Positions 8,201 to 16,800 of a DNA stretch of 52,711 nt are shown piece after piece. The stretch is from assembly GCF_016595245.1 (NCBI RefSeq), contig NZ_JAENHM010000072.1, positions 61,730 to 114,440 of the forward strand. Direction: 5' to 3'. The DNA is from Azospirillum endophyticum. GTDB lineage: Bacteria > Pseudomonadota > Alphaproteobacteria > Azospirillales > Azospirillaceae. Below the pieces are notes generated by a model. That model ran no database searches. It was given only the letters and a program-made list of their open reading frames with translations, and was not told the origin of the DNA. The stretch's first letter is position 1; each line of letters starts with the position of its first letter. Made by a program: the position numbers and the translations under genes.

Positions 8201-11083
8201 TCAATGAGTCCGTTGGTCCAACAGATTGTCCGTCGGCAGATCGTCGACGGGAGACGGCGGCGGCTCCGGCTCCGTAGGCGCCGCGGCCGACGGCGGACGC
8301 AGAAGCCGCTGGTAGAGCCAGCCGGTGCCGACCAGGCAGAGGCCGAGACCGAGGAAGGAGGCGACGCGGTACATCCCCTCCAGGTCGGACATGTCGCTGA
8401 GGAACACCTTGGCGACCACCGCCAGCACCAGCACCAGCCCGGCATGCCGCATCCAGCCCCAGCCGAAGCGGATGCCCGCCACCAGCATCGCCACCGCGAA
8501 CAGCAGGAAGCCGGCGGAATAGCTGTACCATTCGGCATCCGACATGTCGTAGCCGTCCAGGACCGGCCCCTGGAAGGCGCGGCGGATCTCCAGGGCCAGA
8601 TTGGTGGCGATCAGCAGCAGCGCCAACACCGGAGCGGCGCTGCGCAGGCTGCGCGACGGCGGCGGGTCGTACCAGAGATAGACCAGCAGCAGCACGGCCG
8701 GCGCGCCATAGGCCAGCAGCAGCCGGTTGACCACCGGCCAGGTACCGACCCATTCGAAATTCCACAGCGGGTTCAGCACCAGCAAATGCAGGAAGAGGGC
8801 GCTGGCCGCGGCCAGCAGGACCAGCAGGCGCCGGCCCCACACCGCAACCGCCCGCGTGCTCCACCGCCGGTCTGCCGCCAGCAGCAGGGCGAGGCCAAGC
8901 CAGGACAGGGTGTGCAGCGCCACCTCCGCCAGATCGGAGGGCATCTCCTCCAGGCTGCCGGACATCCAGCGGTGGATGCCCAGCGACAGCATCAAGGTGG
9001 TGAAGATCAGGGCACCGGCCTCCAGCACCATCACCACCAAATCATCGCCCTTCGGGCCTTCCTCTTTCCCGGCCGGCGCCGCCCGCATCCAGCGCGCCGC
9101 CGCCAGGAAGCCCAGCGCCGGCAGGCCGTAGCCATAGCCGATCCAGCCATAGCCCTCATATTCCAGCACGGAGGGGTTGACCGCCAGCCGGACCAGCACG
9201 GCGACCGCCACCAGCAGGGTGACGCCGCGCAACTCGCGCAGGGCCAGTTGACGCTCCAACCACGCCAGCACCGGCACCTGCATCGCCAGCGCGACGGTCA
9301 GCCACGCCTCCTGCAAGGTCATGGTGGCACCGAGCGCGATGGCGCCGGTGGCGCCGGCAGCGAAGGCGGCCAAGCCCAGCGCGGCGCCCGGACGGTGGCG
9401 ATGGCGGGCCAGCGGCGTGGTGGCGCCGACCAGCAGGGCCGCCAGCACGAGGGCGGCGGCCGGCCAGCCGATGGCGGTTTGCGGCATCATCACCTGGGGA
9501 TAGGCGGCCGTCACCGGCGCGTAGGCCACCGACACCTGAGCATAGGCCAGAGTCAGCAGGGCCAGCGGGGCGAGCGCCGAGATCGACGCCCACAAGGCGG
9601 CCCGCCGCGCCTCCCACAACGCGATGAAGCCGCCGATGCCGAACAGCGCGGCGAAGCCGGCCGCCACCCACAGGAAACGCACGACCTCCGCCGGAAAGCC
9701 GGCCGGATCGGCGATGATCAGCGGCTGGCCGTCCGCATTCAGCGGCGGCGGGCTGGACGGCACATAGGGCAGACTCCAGGGCGCCAGCGCCAGCAGCACC
9801 GCCAGCACCGCGATCCAGGCCACCCCGGCGATCCGTTCCGTCCGCCGTCCGCCGACCATCGCCAGCAGGGCGAACAGGCCCAGCACGATCAGCGACACCG
9901 ATTCGTGTGAGTCGAGCCAGGTGACGGCGGCGACCAGCACCCCGAACACCCGCATCGCCATCATCGCCAGCCGGTCGGCCGGGTGGCGCCGCTTGCGCCG
10001 GATCCAGTCGGGCAAAGCCGTGCGCCAGCCGGTGGCGGGGGCGGGTTCCGGCGGCGCCTGGTCCAACACGCCCAGCACCGCCGGCACTAGGAACAGCGCG
10101 GTGGTCAGCAGCAGATAGATGCCGGTCGGCAGCGCGTCGCCATTGCGCCAGGGGTCGATCATCCAGATCAGCGGCCACAGCGCCGCACCGGCCAGCGCCC
10201 CCCAGCCGAGCCAGCCCCAGCCGCGATACAGCACGACCGCCATGCCCGCCCCGTTCAGCGCCAGCAGATAGGCGAACAGCCCCCAGGCGTCGGGATGATC
10301 GGAGGGAATCAGGATCGGCGTGACATAGCCGGCCAGCAACCCGAGCGCCGCGATGAACGGCCCCTGCAGCAGCGACAGCCCGATGCCGACCAGCGACAGG
10401 GCCGCCAGCAGCGCGAAGGCGACCAGCGGCGCGAACAGATCGAACAGGGCGAAGCCGCCATAGACGCTGGCGAAGGCGGTGAACAGGCCGGCGGCGGTCA
10501 GGGCCGGCGGCACATAGTCGGGCCGGAGCGCGGCAACGGCACGCTGGGCCGGCCGGCGGCGCAGCCATTCGCCTCCCACCATCAGCCCGAATCCGGCGAG
10601 CAGCCCCAGCGCCACGCGGACGCTCGGCCCGAGCCAGCCATGGTCGACCGACAGCTTGATGAAGAAGGCGGCCGCCAGCGCCATGGTGGCGCCGCCGAGC
10701 CAGATCAGCCAGCGCGAGGCCAGCGACTCCTCCAACTCGCGCCATCCCGGCCGCGCCGCCGCCGGAACCGCGGGTTCCGGGGGCGACAGGGGCGGCGGGG
10801 CCGGTGGCGGAGATTGCACAGGCCCTTCCGCATCCGACGCGAAGACCGGCTCGCCGGCCTCCTCGCCCGGCGGCACATCCAATGCGGGGGCCGGTGCGCC
10901 GACGGAAGCGGCCCCGGTGACGGCCTCAGGAGCGCTCTCGGTCGTTGAAAGCGGCAGCGTACCGGCCAGCGCCTTGTCCAGCCGGCCGCGCAAGGCCGCG
11001 ATTTCCGCCGCCTGGGCCTTCAGCCGCCGGTCCAGCCGGTGGGTGAGGAAGCCGAAGATCAGCAGTAGGACGACGAACTCCAT
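8201..11083 (-). CDS. DUF2339 large polytopic membrane protein
   Basis: 960-residue protein. Residues 1-16 form a hydrophobic segment, 17-40 a charged helix (HRLDRRLKAQAAEIAALRGR, likely coiled coil), about 40-115 a Pro/Ala-rich linker, and the rest about 25 or more closely spaced membrane helices beginning at ASRWLIWLGGATMALAAAFF. This architecture is DUF2339, inner-membrane proteins of unknown function. The ATG at 11083 is preferred over a GTG six bases earlier because AGGCGG is then properly spaced. It ends 83 bases before the start of the dehydrogenase gene on the same strand and may be expressed with it. No functional prediction is warranted. Confidence 0.88.
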   Translation of the reverse strand: MEFVVLLLIFGFLTHRLDRRLKAQAAEIAALRGRLDKALAGTLPLSTTESAPEAVTGAASVGAPAPALDVPPGEEAGEPVFASDAEGPVQSPPPAPPPLSPPEPAVPAAARPGWRELEESLASRWLIWLGGATMALAAAFFIKLSVDHGWLGPSVRVALGLLAGFGLMVGGEWLRRRPAQRAVAALRPDYVPPALTAAGLFTAFASVYGGFALFDLFAPLVAFALLAALSLVGIGLSLLQGPFIAALGLLAGYVTPILIPSDHPDAWGLFAYLLALNGAGMAVVLYRGWGWLGWGALAGAALWPLIWMIDPWRNGDALPTGIYLLLTTALFLVPAVLGVLDQAPPEPAPATGWRTALPDWIRRKRRHPADRLAMMAMRVFGVLVAAVTWLDSHESVSLIVLGLFALLAMVGGRRTERIAGVAWIAVLAVLLALAPWSLPYVPSSPPPLNADGQPLIIADPAGFPAEVVRFLWVAAGFAALFGIGGFIALWEARRAALWASISALAPLALLTLAYAQVSVAYAPVTAAYPQVMMPQTAIGWPAAALVLAALLVGATTPLARHRHRPGAALGLAAFAAGATGAIALGATMTLQEAWLTVALAMQVPVLAWLERQLALRELRGVTLLVAVAVLVRLAVNPSVLEYEGYGWIGYGYGLPALGFLAAARWMRAAPAGKEEGPKGDDLVVMVLEAGALIFTTLMLSLGIHRWMSGSLEEMPSDLAEVALHTLSWLGLALLLAADRRWSTRAVAVWGRRLLVLLAAASALFLHLLVLNPLWNFEWVGTWPVVNRLLLAYGAPAVLLLVYLWYDPPPSRSLRSAAPVLALLLIATNLALEIRRAFQGPVLDGYDMSDAEWYSYSAGFLLFAVAMLVAGIRFGWGWMRHAGLVLVLAVVAKVFLSDMSDLEGMYRVASFLGLGLCLVGTGWLYQRLLRPPSAAAPTEPEPPPSPVDDLPTDNLLDQRTH

Positions 11084-11227
11084 GACCACACCGCCTGCAC
11101 ACCGTTGCCTCCCGATCGGAGGCGTTTCGCGGCAGCATAGCCTCGCAACAATGCACCGTCACGGTCGTGCTGGAGGTTCCCCCATTGGTGGAACCGGCCG
11201 AAGATGGAGATCCTGCCAGGGATGGGC

Positions 11228-12001
11228 TCAGGGCCGCCGCGCTCCGCCGTCGCCCCGCCCGCCCTCCACTCGCGCCATCGTCGCCAGCGCGTCGTCGACG
11301 GCGTGGAAATCGGCGGTGTTGTCGAAGACGCACCAGACCGGCCGCAGCGCCGCCTCCGCTGCCAAGCGTTCGGCCAGCGCGTCCAGCACGGCAGGTTCAT
11401 AGGCGGAACGGTACATCACCGGCGATCCGTGCAGCCGCCAGTAGCGCAGGCCGTCCCAGCCGCCCGGCTCACCGGCTCCCGGCACCGGGGCGGGATCAGC
11501 GGCGACGCGGGCGACGCGCCGGGTGACCAGCAGGGCCTCCGCCTCATCGCCGAACCACGAAGCATGGCGCGGCTCGCACACCACGTCCCCGTCGAAGCGG
11601 TGGCGCAGGGCGGCGAAGAACGCCTCCGCCACCGCGGGGTCGAAGCGCAGGCTGGGTGGCAATTGCACCAGCAGCGGACCGAAGCGGTCGCCCAGCATCC
11701 CCGCTTCCGCCAGGAAGCGCTCCAGCGCCGCCTCGACGCCGACCAGCCGGGCCTCGTGGCTGATCGCCTTGGGCAACTTCACCGCGAAGCGGAAGCCGAG
11801 CGGGGTGGAGGCGGCCCAGCGCGCCCAGGTCTCCGGCTTGTGCGGGCGGTAGAAGCTGCTGTTCACCTCAGTCATCGGCATGACGCGGGCGGTGCGCTCC
11901 AGATGGGTGCCCTCGGCGGGAAAGGCCGGCGCCGAGAGCTTGGGGATGCTCCAGCCGGCGGTGCCGATCCGGATCGGGTGCGCCGTGGATACCTCCATCA
12001 T
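11228..12001 (-). CDS. DUF72 family protein
   Basis: 257-residue TIM-barrel-like DUF72 (YecE-type) protein: RIGTAGWSIP at the start, TEVNSSFYRP, FRFAVKLPKAISHE, LLVQLPPSLRF, and the late RLHGSPVMYRS and WCVFDNT blocks are family hallmarks. Biochemical function is unknown. It starts with ATGATG; the first ATG (12001) overlaps the TGA of the upstream CDF transporter gene, so the two are translationally coupled. The C-terminal 15 residues are Gly/Arg-rich. Confidence 0.88.
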   Translation of the reverse strand: MMEVSTAHPIRIGTAGWSIPKLSAPAFPAEGTHLERTARVMPMTEVNSSFYRPHKPETWARWAASTPLGFRFAVKLPKAISHEARLVGVEAALERFLAEAGMLGDRFGPLLVQLPPSLRFDPAVAEAFFAALRHRFDGDVVCEPRHASWFGDEAEALLVTRRVARVAADPAPVPGAGEPGGWDGLRYWRLHGSPVMYRSAYEPAVLDALAERLAAEAALRPVWCVFDNTADFHAVDDALATMARVEGGRGDGGARRP

Positions 12002-12993
12002 TCGGCCGGATGTCCTTGGGCCGAATATCCTTGGGCCGGAAGCCCCGCGGCCGGGGCCGCTCCGTCACCACCCTGCCGGCCGCGGCGGGCGCGCAGCGAC
12101 TCGGCCTCGACGAAGATGCGGCGGATGATCGGATATTGGCTGCGGATGCGGCTTTCCAGCGAGCAGACGGCGCCCTCCACCTCGCGGGCGTTCAGGCTGT
12201 CCTGGAACTCCACCGACAGGTTCAGCAAGACATCGTCCGGTCCCATATGCATGGTCAGCACGTCGAGCGGCCGCTTCACCCGCGCCTCCTCGCCGACGAT
12301 GCGGCGGATGCCCTCGACGACGCGGCGGTCGGCCGATTCGCCGATCAGCAGCCCCTTCGACTCATAGGCCAGCAGCGCTGCGATGATCGCCAGCACGACG
12401 CCGATGGCGATGGAGGCGTAGGCATCGTAGATCGGGTCGCCGGTGACTTCGCCCAGCATCAGGCCGATGCCGGCCAGAAGCAGGCCGGTCAGCGCCGCGG
12501 TATCCTCCAGCAGCACGACGAAGACCGACGGGTTCTTCGACCGATGGACCGCCGACAGGATGCCGACGCCGCTCTGGCCTCGGCGGAACTCGCGGAACGC
12601 GACGAACCAGGAAAAGCCTTCGAACAGCACGGCGAAGCCCAGGACGGCGAAATTCACCCAGGGACTTTCCACCGGTTCCGGATGGGACAGGGCGTGCCAG
12701 CCGTCATAGATGGACAGGCCGGCACCGATGCCGAACAGCAGGACGGCGACCACGAAGGACCAGAAATACACCTCGCGCCCGTGGCCGAAGGGGTGCTGCG
12801 GGGTCGGCGGGCGACGGGCGCGGCGGATGCCGTAGAGCAGCAGCAGCTGGTTGCCGCTGTCGACGATGGAATGGATCGCCTCGCTGAACATGGCGGCGCT
12901 GCCGGTCATCGCGCTGGCGACGAACTTGGTCAGCGCGATCATCAGGTTGCCGCCGAGTGCTGCGAGCACGACCTTGGTGGAGCCTTCGGCCAA
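11998..12993 (-). CDS. Cation diffusion facilitator (CDF) transporter
   Basis: 331-residue inner-membrane metal/proton antiporter of the cation-efflux family. Six membrane helices span about residues 8-220; TM2 carries SEAIHSIVDSGNQ, the metal-site His/Asp motif, and TM5 carries GDPIYDAYASIAIG with paired acidic residues. A cytosolic ferredoxin-like domain follows (HMGPDDVLLNLSVEF). The cation (Zn, Fe, Mn, Co) cannot be assigned. The start is a TTG at 12993 with GAAGGG eight bases upstream; no ATG gives a full first helix. The last 12 codons are built from a 15-base tandem repeat. It overlaps the DUF72 start. Confidence 0.88.
   Translation of the reverse strand: MAEGSTKVVLAALGGNLMIALTKFVASAMTGSAAMFSEAIHSIVDSGNQLLLLYGIRRARRPPTPQHPFGHGREVYFWSFVVAVLLFGIGAGLSIYDGWHALSHPEPVESPWVNFAVLGFAVLFEGFSWFVAFREFRRGQSGVGILSAVHRSKNPSVFVVLLEDTAALTGLLLAGIGLMLGEVTGDPIYDAYASIAIGVVLAIIAALLAYESKGLLIGESADRRVVEGIRRIVGEEARVKRPLDVLTMHMGPDDVLLNLSVEFQDSLNAREVEGAVCSLESRIRSQYPIIRRIFVEAESLRARRGRQGGDGAAPAAGLPAQGYSAQGHPAE
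12004..12042. repeat. 15-bp tandem repeat at the 3' end of the CDF gene
   Basis: GGCCGGATGTCCTTG, GGCCGAATATCCTTG and a partial GGCCGGAAG are head-to-tail. They encode the AQGYSAQGHPAE tail of the transporter in frame, so copy-number change would lengthen or shorten only the C-terminus. Confidence 0.8.
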
Positions 12994-13071
12994 AACGGGA
13001 ACCCTTCGCTGGAGCGGATGCCGAACTGCGCATGAGCAACGTCCGACGATCGCAGCGGTTCCCTTGAGAAT

Positions 13072-13211
13072 CCCCTCTCCCCCCCGGGGAGAGGGTTAGG
13101 GTGAGGGGGATTCATGACGAGGATCAGTCGGGATGCCGGCGCTCCGGATTCCCGGCGAAGCCACGCTGCGGCTCCCCCTCACCCCGACCCTCTCCCCGGG
13201 GGGGAGAGGGA
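13072..13211. repeat. Paired-palindrome (BIME-like) repeat, copy 2
   Basis: Arm 1 (CCCTCTCCCCCCCGGGGAGA then GGGTTAGGGTGAGGGGG, 13073-13110) and its inverted partner (TCCCCCTCACCCCGACCCTC then TCCCCGGGGGGGAGAGGG, 13173-13210) enclose about 62 bases. Same architecture as copies 1 and 3, with a slightly different core. Intergenic between pcs and the CDF gene. Confidence 0.85.
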
Positions 13212-13218
13212 GATGCCA

Positions 13219-13926
13219 TCAAGGGCCGCGCAGCGTCCGCCAGGCGCAAACGGCGGCGTAATAGACCGAGGTCGCCAGCCACAGGCCGAACAGCCAGCCC
13301 GGCCGCGCCGGCTCCACCACCACCAGGGCGATGCAGCACAACAGCCAGACCGTGGTCACGCCGATGTTCAGCGCCATCAGCGCCTTGACGCGGAAGGGAT
13401 GCAGGAACTTGACGGTGGTGAAGGTCAGCAGCCCCAGCGCCACCACGACGGCCGCATTGAACCAGGGGCTGAGGTCGAGCAGCCACAGATAGAGGGCCAC
13501 GACGTTCCAGATCGCCGGAAAACCGACGAAATAGTTGTCGCCGCTCTTCATCCCGACATTGGCGAAGCAATAGAGCGCCGTCAGCAGGATCCAGGCGGCG
13601 AGGGCGATGCTGATCAACCCATCCGGCAGCAGGCCGAAGCGGTGCATGAACACCGCCGGCACCACGACATAGGTCAGGTAATCGATGACGAGGTCCAGCG
13701 CAGACCCGTCGATCCCCGGCAGCACCTGCTTGACCGAGACCCGGCGGGCCAGCGTGCCGTCGACGCCGTCGACGACCAGCGCGATGCCCAGCCACATCAG
13801 GCACAGCTTGGCGTCGCCCGCCGCCGCCGCCAGCAGGCCGAGCAGCCCCAGCACGGCGCCGCTGGCCGTGAAGATGTGAACACCCCAAGCCGACAGCCGA
13901 TGGGTGATTCCGTAGGCGGCGCTCAT
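13219..13926 (-). CDS. pcs: Phosphatidylcholine synthase
   Basis: Condenses CDP-diacylglycerol with choline to make phosphatidylcholine in one step, a pathway typical of alphaproteobacteria and other plant- or host-associated bacteria; inner membrane. The 235-residue polytopic protein has the CDP-alcohol phosphotransferase signature DGTLARRVSVKQVLPGIDGS continuing into ALD (D-G-x2-A-R-x8-G-x3-D-type pattern) at about residues 56-78, and FANVGMKSGDNYFVGFPAIWN typical of Pcs. The ATG at 13926 is chosen as the family N-terminus (AYGITHRLSAWGVH); the longer frame is non-conserved. It stands alone, flanked by a repeat element downstream. Confidence 0.9.
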   Translation of the reverse strand: MSAAYGITHRLSAWGVHIFTASGAVLGLLGLLAAAAGDAKLCLMWLGIALVVDGVDGTLARRVSVKQVLPGIDGSALDLVIDYLTYVVVPAVFMHRFGLLPDGLISIALAAWILLTALYCFANVGMKSGDNYFVGFPAIWNVVALYLWLLDLSPWFNAAVVVALGLLTFTTVKFLHPFRVKALMALNIGVTTVWLLCCIALVVVEPARPGWLFGLWLATSVYYAAVCAWRTLRGP

Positions 13927-14136
13927 GCGGACGGTTTCCGTGGGTGGCAATGATGTCGGTGGCAATGACAAGGCGATGACCTGAACGGGGCGGGGGCCGG
14001 AACGAGAGGCGGGCGGATTTTCTGACACAGATGGACGCAGATAAACACAGAATTGTAGGGGTAAGAAACCCCCGGTTCCGCCCACGCTGGCGTGCATCCC
14101 CGTCTCAGGCCCTCCTGCCCGCGCCGCTCCTTGAGG

Positions 14137-15468
14137 TCACCCGCCCCTGCCCTGCCGGAAGGCCGCCCGGCCGGCCACCGCGTCGGGCAGCGGACCGCCG
14201 GTCGCCCAGTCCAGCAGCTCCACCGTGTGGACCACCGGCAATCCGGTACCGGACGATATCTGGGTGATGCAGCCGAGATTGCCGGCCGCCACCGCCTGGG
14301 CCTGGGTGCTTTCGATCGCCGCGACCTTGCGGTTCCGCAACTCTTCCGCCAGTTCGGGCTGCAGCATGTTGTAGGTGCCGGCCGACCCGCAGCAGAGATG
14401 CGCGTCGGGGATCTCCTTCACCAGAAAGCCGGCGGCGCGCAGCAGGGCGCGCGGCGGTTCCTTGATGCGCTGGCCGTGCTGCATCGAGCAGGCGGAATGG
14501 TAGGCGACCGCCTGCCCGGTCTCCACCACCGGCCGCTCCAGCCCGATTCCGTTCATCAGTTCGGTGACGTCCTTCGCGAGATTCGCCACCCGCGCCGCCT
14601 TGGCGGCATAGGCGGCATCCTCGCGGAACATGTGGGCATAATCCTTGACGCTGGTGCCGCAGCCCGAGGCGTTGACGACGATGGCGTCCAGCCCCTCGCC
14701 CTCGATCTCCTTGGTCCAGGCATCGATGGTCTTCTTCGCGGCGGCGTGGGCGAGGTCCTCCTTGCCCATATGGTGCGTCAAGGCGCCGCAGCAGTCGGCG
14801 CCCTTGGACACCACCACCTCGACCCCATGCCGGGTCAGCAGACGGATCGTCGCCTCGTTGATCTGCGGCGCCAGCACCTGCTGGGCGCAGCCGATCAGCA
14901 GGGCGACCCGCTTCTTCCGCGGCCCCTGCGCCGGATGGATGCCCGGACGGTCGCTGTAGCTCGGCGCCGGGACGCTGGCCGGGGTCAGCGCCAGCATGGC
15001 GGACAGCCGCTTGGGCAGCAGGGCGCGGAACGGGCGGCCCAGGGAGACGCCGAGCGACGCCCCGAGCAGGGCCAGCCGGAACAGCCGCGGGTTGGGCAGC
15101 AGCCGCGCGATCAGGTCGCGCACCGCCCGGTCGGCCGGCGGACGGCTGTGGGTCGCCTCGATGTGGGCGCGGGCGTGATCGACCAGATGCATGTAATGGA
15201 CGCCCGACGGGCAGGTCGTCATGCAGGACAGGCAGGACAGGCAGCGGTCGATGTGCTTGACCGTGGTCTCGGGCGGCGGGCCGCCCTTCTCCAGCATGTC
15301 CTTGATCTGGTAGATGCGGCCGCGCGGGCTGTCCAGCTCGTCGCCCAGGATGGTGTAGGTCGGGCAGGTGGCGGTGCAGAAGCCGCAATGGACGCATTTG
15401 CGCAGGATCTGCTCCGAGTCGCGGATCGCGGCATCGGCCAGCTGGGCCAGCGAGAAGTTCGTTTGCAT
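14137..15468 (-). CDS. glcF: Glycolate oxidase iron-sulfur subunit
   Basis: Electron-transfer subunit of the GlcDEF glycolate (and D-lactate) oxidase that feeds electrons to the quinone pool. The 443-residue product has two N-terminal 4Fe-4S motifs (CVHCGFCTATCP at about 25-36 and CLSCLSCMTTCP at about 76-87) and two C-terminal CCG-type domains (GADCCGALTHH and AHLCCGSAGTYN). Start at 15468 is 17 bases after the glcE stop. Last gene of the glcDEF operon; no glcG or glcC regulator is present in the window. Confidence 0.95.
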   Translation of the reverse strand: MQTNFSLAQLADAAIRDSEQILRKCVHCGFCTATCPTYTILGDELDSPRGRIYQIKDMLEKGGPPPETTVKHIDRCLSCLSCMTTCPSGVHYMHLVDHARAHIEATHSRPPADRAVRDLIARLLPNPRLFRLALLGASLGVSLGRPFRALLPKRLSAMLALTPASVPAPSYSDRPGIHPAQGPRKKRVALLIGCAQQVLAPQINEATIRLLTRHGVEVVVSKGADCCGALTHHMGKEDLAHAAAKKTIDAWTKEIEGEGLDAIVVNASGCGTSVKDYAHMFREDAAYAAKAARVANLAKDVTELMNGIGLERPVVETGQAVAYHSACSMQHGQRIKEPPRALLRAAGFLVKEIPDAHLCCGSAGTYNMLQPELAEELRNRKVAAIESTQAQAVAAGNLGCITQISSGTGLPVVHTVELLDWATGGPLPDAVAGRAAFRQGRGG

Positions 15469-15485
15469 CGAGGTCGGTCTTCCCG

Positions 15486-16784
15486 TTACAGCCCCGCATA
15501 CATGCGGCCGGGGTTGAGGATGCCCTTGGGATCGAAGCTTTCCTTGACCCGGCGGCTCAGCGCCATCAGTGGCTCCGCCAAGGGCTGGAAAACGTCGGTC
15601 GCGGCCCGCACGGCGTCCGGCGCCCGCACCAGCGTGGCATGGCCGCCCGCGGAGAGCGCGCCACGGATCGTCCCGCTCGAGTCGGGCGGTGCCGCCAGCC
15701 AGACCAGCCCGCCGCCCCAGTCATAGAAGACCTCGACGTCGAGCGTGCGGCGGATGGCGGCGACGGTAGCGGGACCGGTCGACGGCGGGACCGAGAGTTT
15801 CCACAGCTGCGAGTCGTCCTTGCCCCCTCCCCGACCCTCCCCCGCTGAGCGGGGGAGGGAGTCAGGGTCCGATACGGGAGAGCCGCGGTGGTCCCCTCCC
15901 CCGCCCAGCGGGGGAGGGTTAGGGTGGGGGCCGTCGGCAGCCACTCCCCCGAACCACACCCCATCCCTCACCTCGCGCCAGACCGCCAACGACTCGTCGC
16001 GCGCCAGCACGGCGTCGGCCCGAAGCTCCTCGCGCAGCATGGTCACACGCGCGGCGACCGACGGACCGAAGCCCTCCAGCCGCACCAGCGTCACCGCCCC
16101 GCCCGCTCCCGCCACGGCGGACACCCCCGACCGCGCGGCGACCGCCGCCGGCAGATGGGCGGCGCCCGACACCTCGTAGGGGCTGCGCAGCGCCCGGTCG
16201 AGCATCGCCACCGCCGCCGCGTCGTCCAGACCGAACAGCAGCAGCGTCGCGGTGTCCTCCGGTGCCGGCAGCACCTTCACCGTGATCTCGGTCAGTGCGG
16301 TCAGGGTGCCGAAGGACCCGGCCATCAGCTTGGGCACATCATAGCCGGTGACGTTCTTCACCACCTTGCCGCCGCCCTTGTAGGCTTCCCCCCGGCCGCT
16401 GACCCCGGATATCCCCAGCGTGTGGTCGCGGGCGGATCCGGCCGAGATGCGGCGCGGCCCGGCCAGTCCGCTGGCGACCAGCCCACCCAGCGTTCCGCCT
16501 TCCGGCGGCTCGAAGGCCAGATGTTGCCCGCGGTCTGCCAGCATGCTGCGGATCGTCTCCATCGGCGTGCCGGCCAGCGCGGTCAGCACCAGTTCCTCGG
16601 GCTCATAGGCGATCACGCCCGACAGGGCGGACAGGTCGAGCGCATGGCCGGCCTGCACCGGGCGCCCCAGCCCGCGGCGGCTGCCGCTGCCCAGGATCTC
16701 CAGCGGCTCGCCGGCCGACAGCGCCCAGCGCACCGCATCGGCCGCCTGCGCGGCGCTTTCCGGCTTCAAGGTGGTGATGGTCAT
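15486..16784 (-). CDS. glcE: Glycolate oxidase FAD-binding subunit GlcE, with internal repeat insertion
   Basis: 432-residue FAD-binding subunit of glycolate oxidase. The FAD/PCMH region is clear: LGSGSRRGLGRP, EPPEGGTLGGLVASGLAGPR, GKVVKNVTGYDVPKLM, and the C-terminal FDPKGILNPGRMY. Residues about 285-321 (DGPHPNPPPLGGGG through PRSAGEGRGGG) are a Pro/Gly/Arg-rich tract with no family counterpart: they are the translation of a paired-palindrome repeat (15822-15931) sitting in frame between the flavin domain and the LWKLSVPPS block. The reading frame is kept, so a full-length protein is predicted. Start at 16784 lies 16 bases after the glcD stop. Confidence 0.92.
   Translation of the reverse strand: MTITTLKPESAAQAADAVRWALSAGEPLEILGSGSRRGLGRPVQAGHALDLSALSGVIAYEPEELVLTALAGTPMETIRSMLADRGQHLAFEPPEGGTLGGLVASGLAGPRRISAGSARDHTLGISGVSGRGEAYKGGGKVVKNVTGYDVPKLMAGSFGTLTALTEITVKVLPAPEDTATLLLFGLDDAAAVAMLDRALRSPYEVSGAAHLPAAVAARSGVSAVAGAGGAVTLVRLEGFGPSVAARVTMLREELRADAVLARDESLAVWREVRDGVWFGGVAADGPHPNPPPLGGGGDHRGSPVSDPDSLPRSAGEGRGGGKDDSQLWKLSVPPSTGPATVAAIRRTLDVEVFYDWGGGLVWLAAPPDSSGTIRGALSAGGHATLVRAPDAVRAATDVFQPLAEPLMALSRRVKESFDPKGILNPGRMYAGL
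15822..15931. repeat. Paired-palindrome repeat, copy 3, inside glcE
   Basis: CCCCCTCCCCGACCCTCCCC then CGCTGAGCGGGGGAGGG (15823-15860) pairs with CCCCTCCCCCGCCCAGCGGG then GGAGGGTTAGGGTGGGGG (15893-15930). The two arms are near-perfect inverted copies, each a hairpin, and closely match copy 1 at 1.8 kb. Unlike copies 1 and 2 it lies within a coding region and is read through in frame. Confidence 0.9.
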
Positions 16785-16800
16785 GGCGGGGGGCGGCCCT

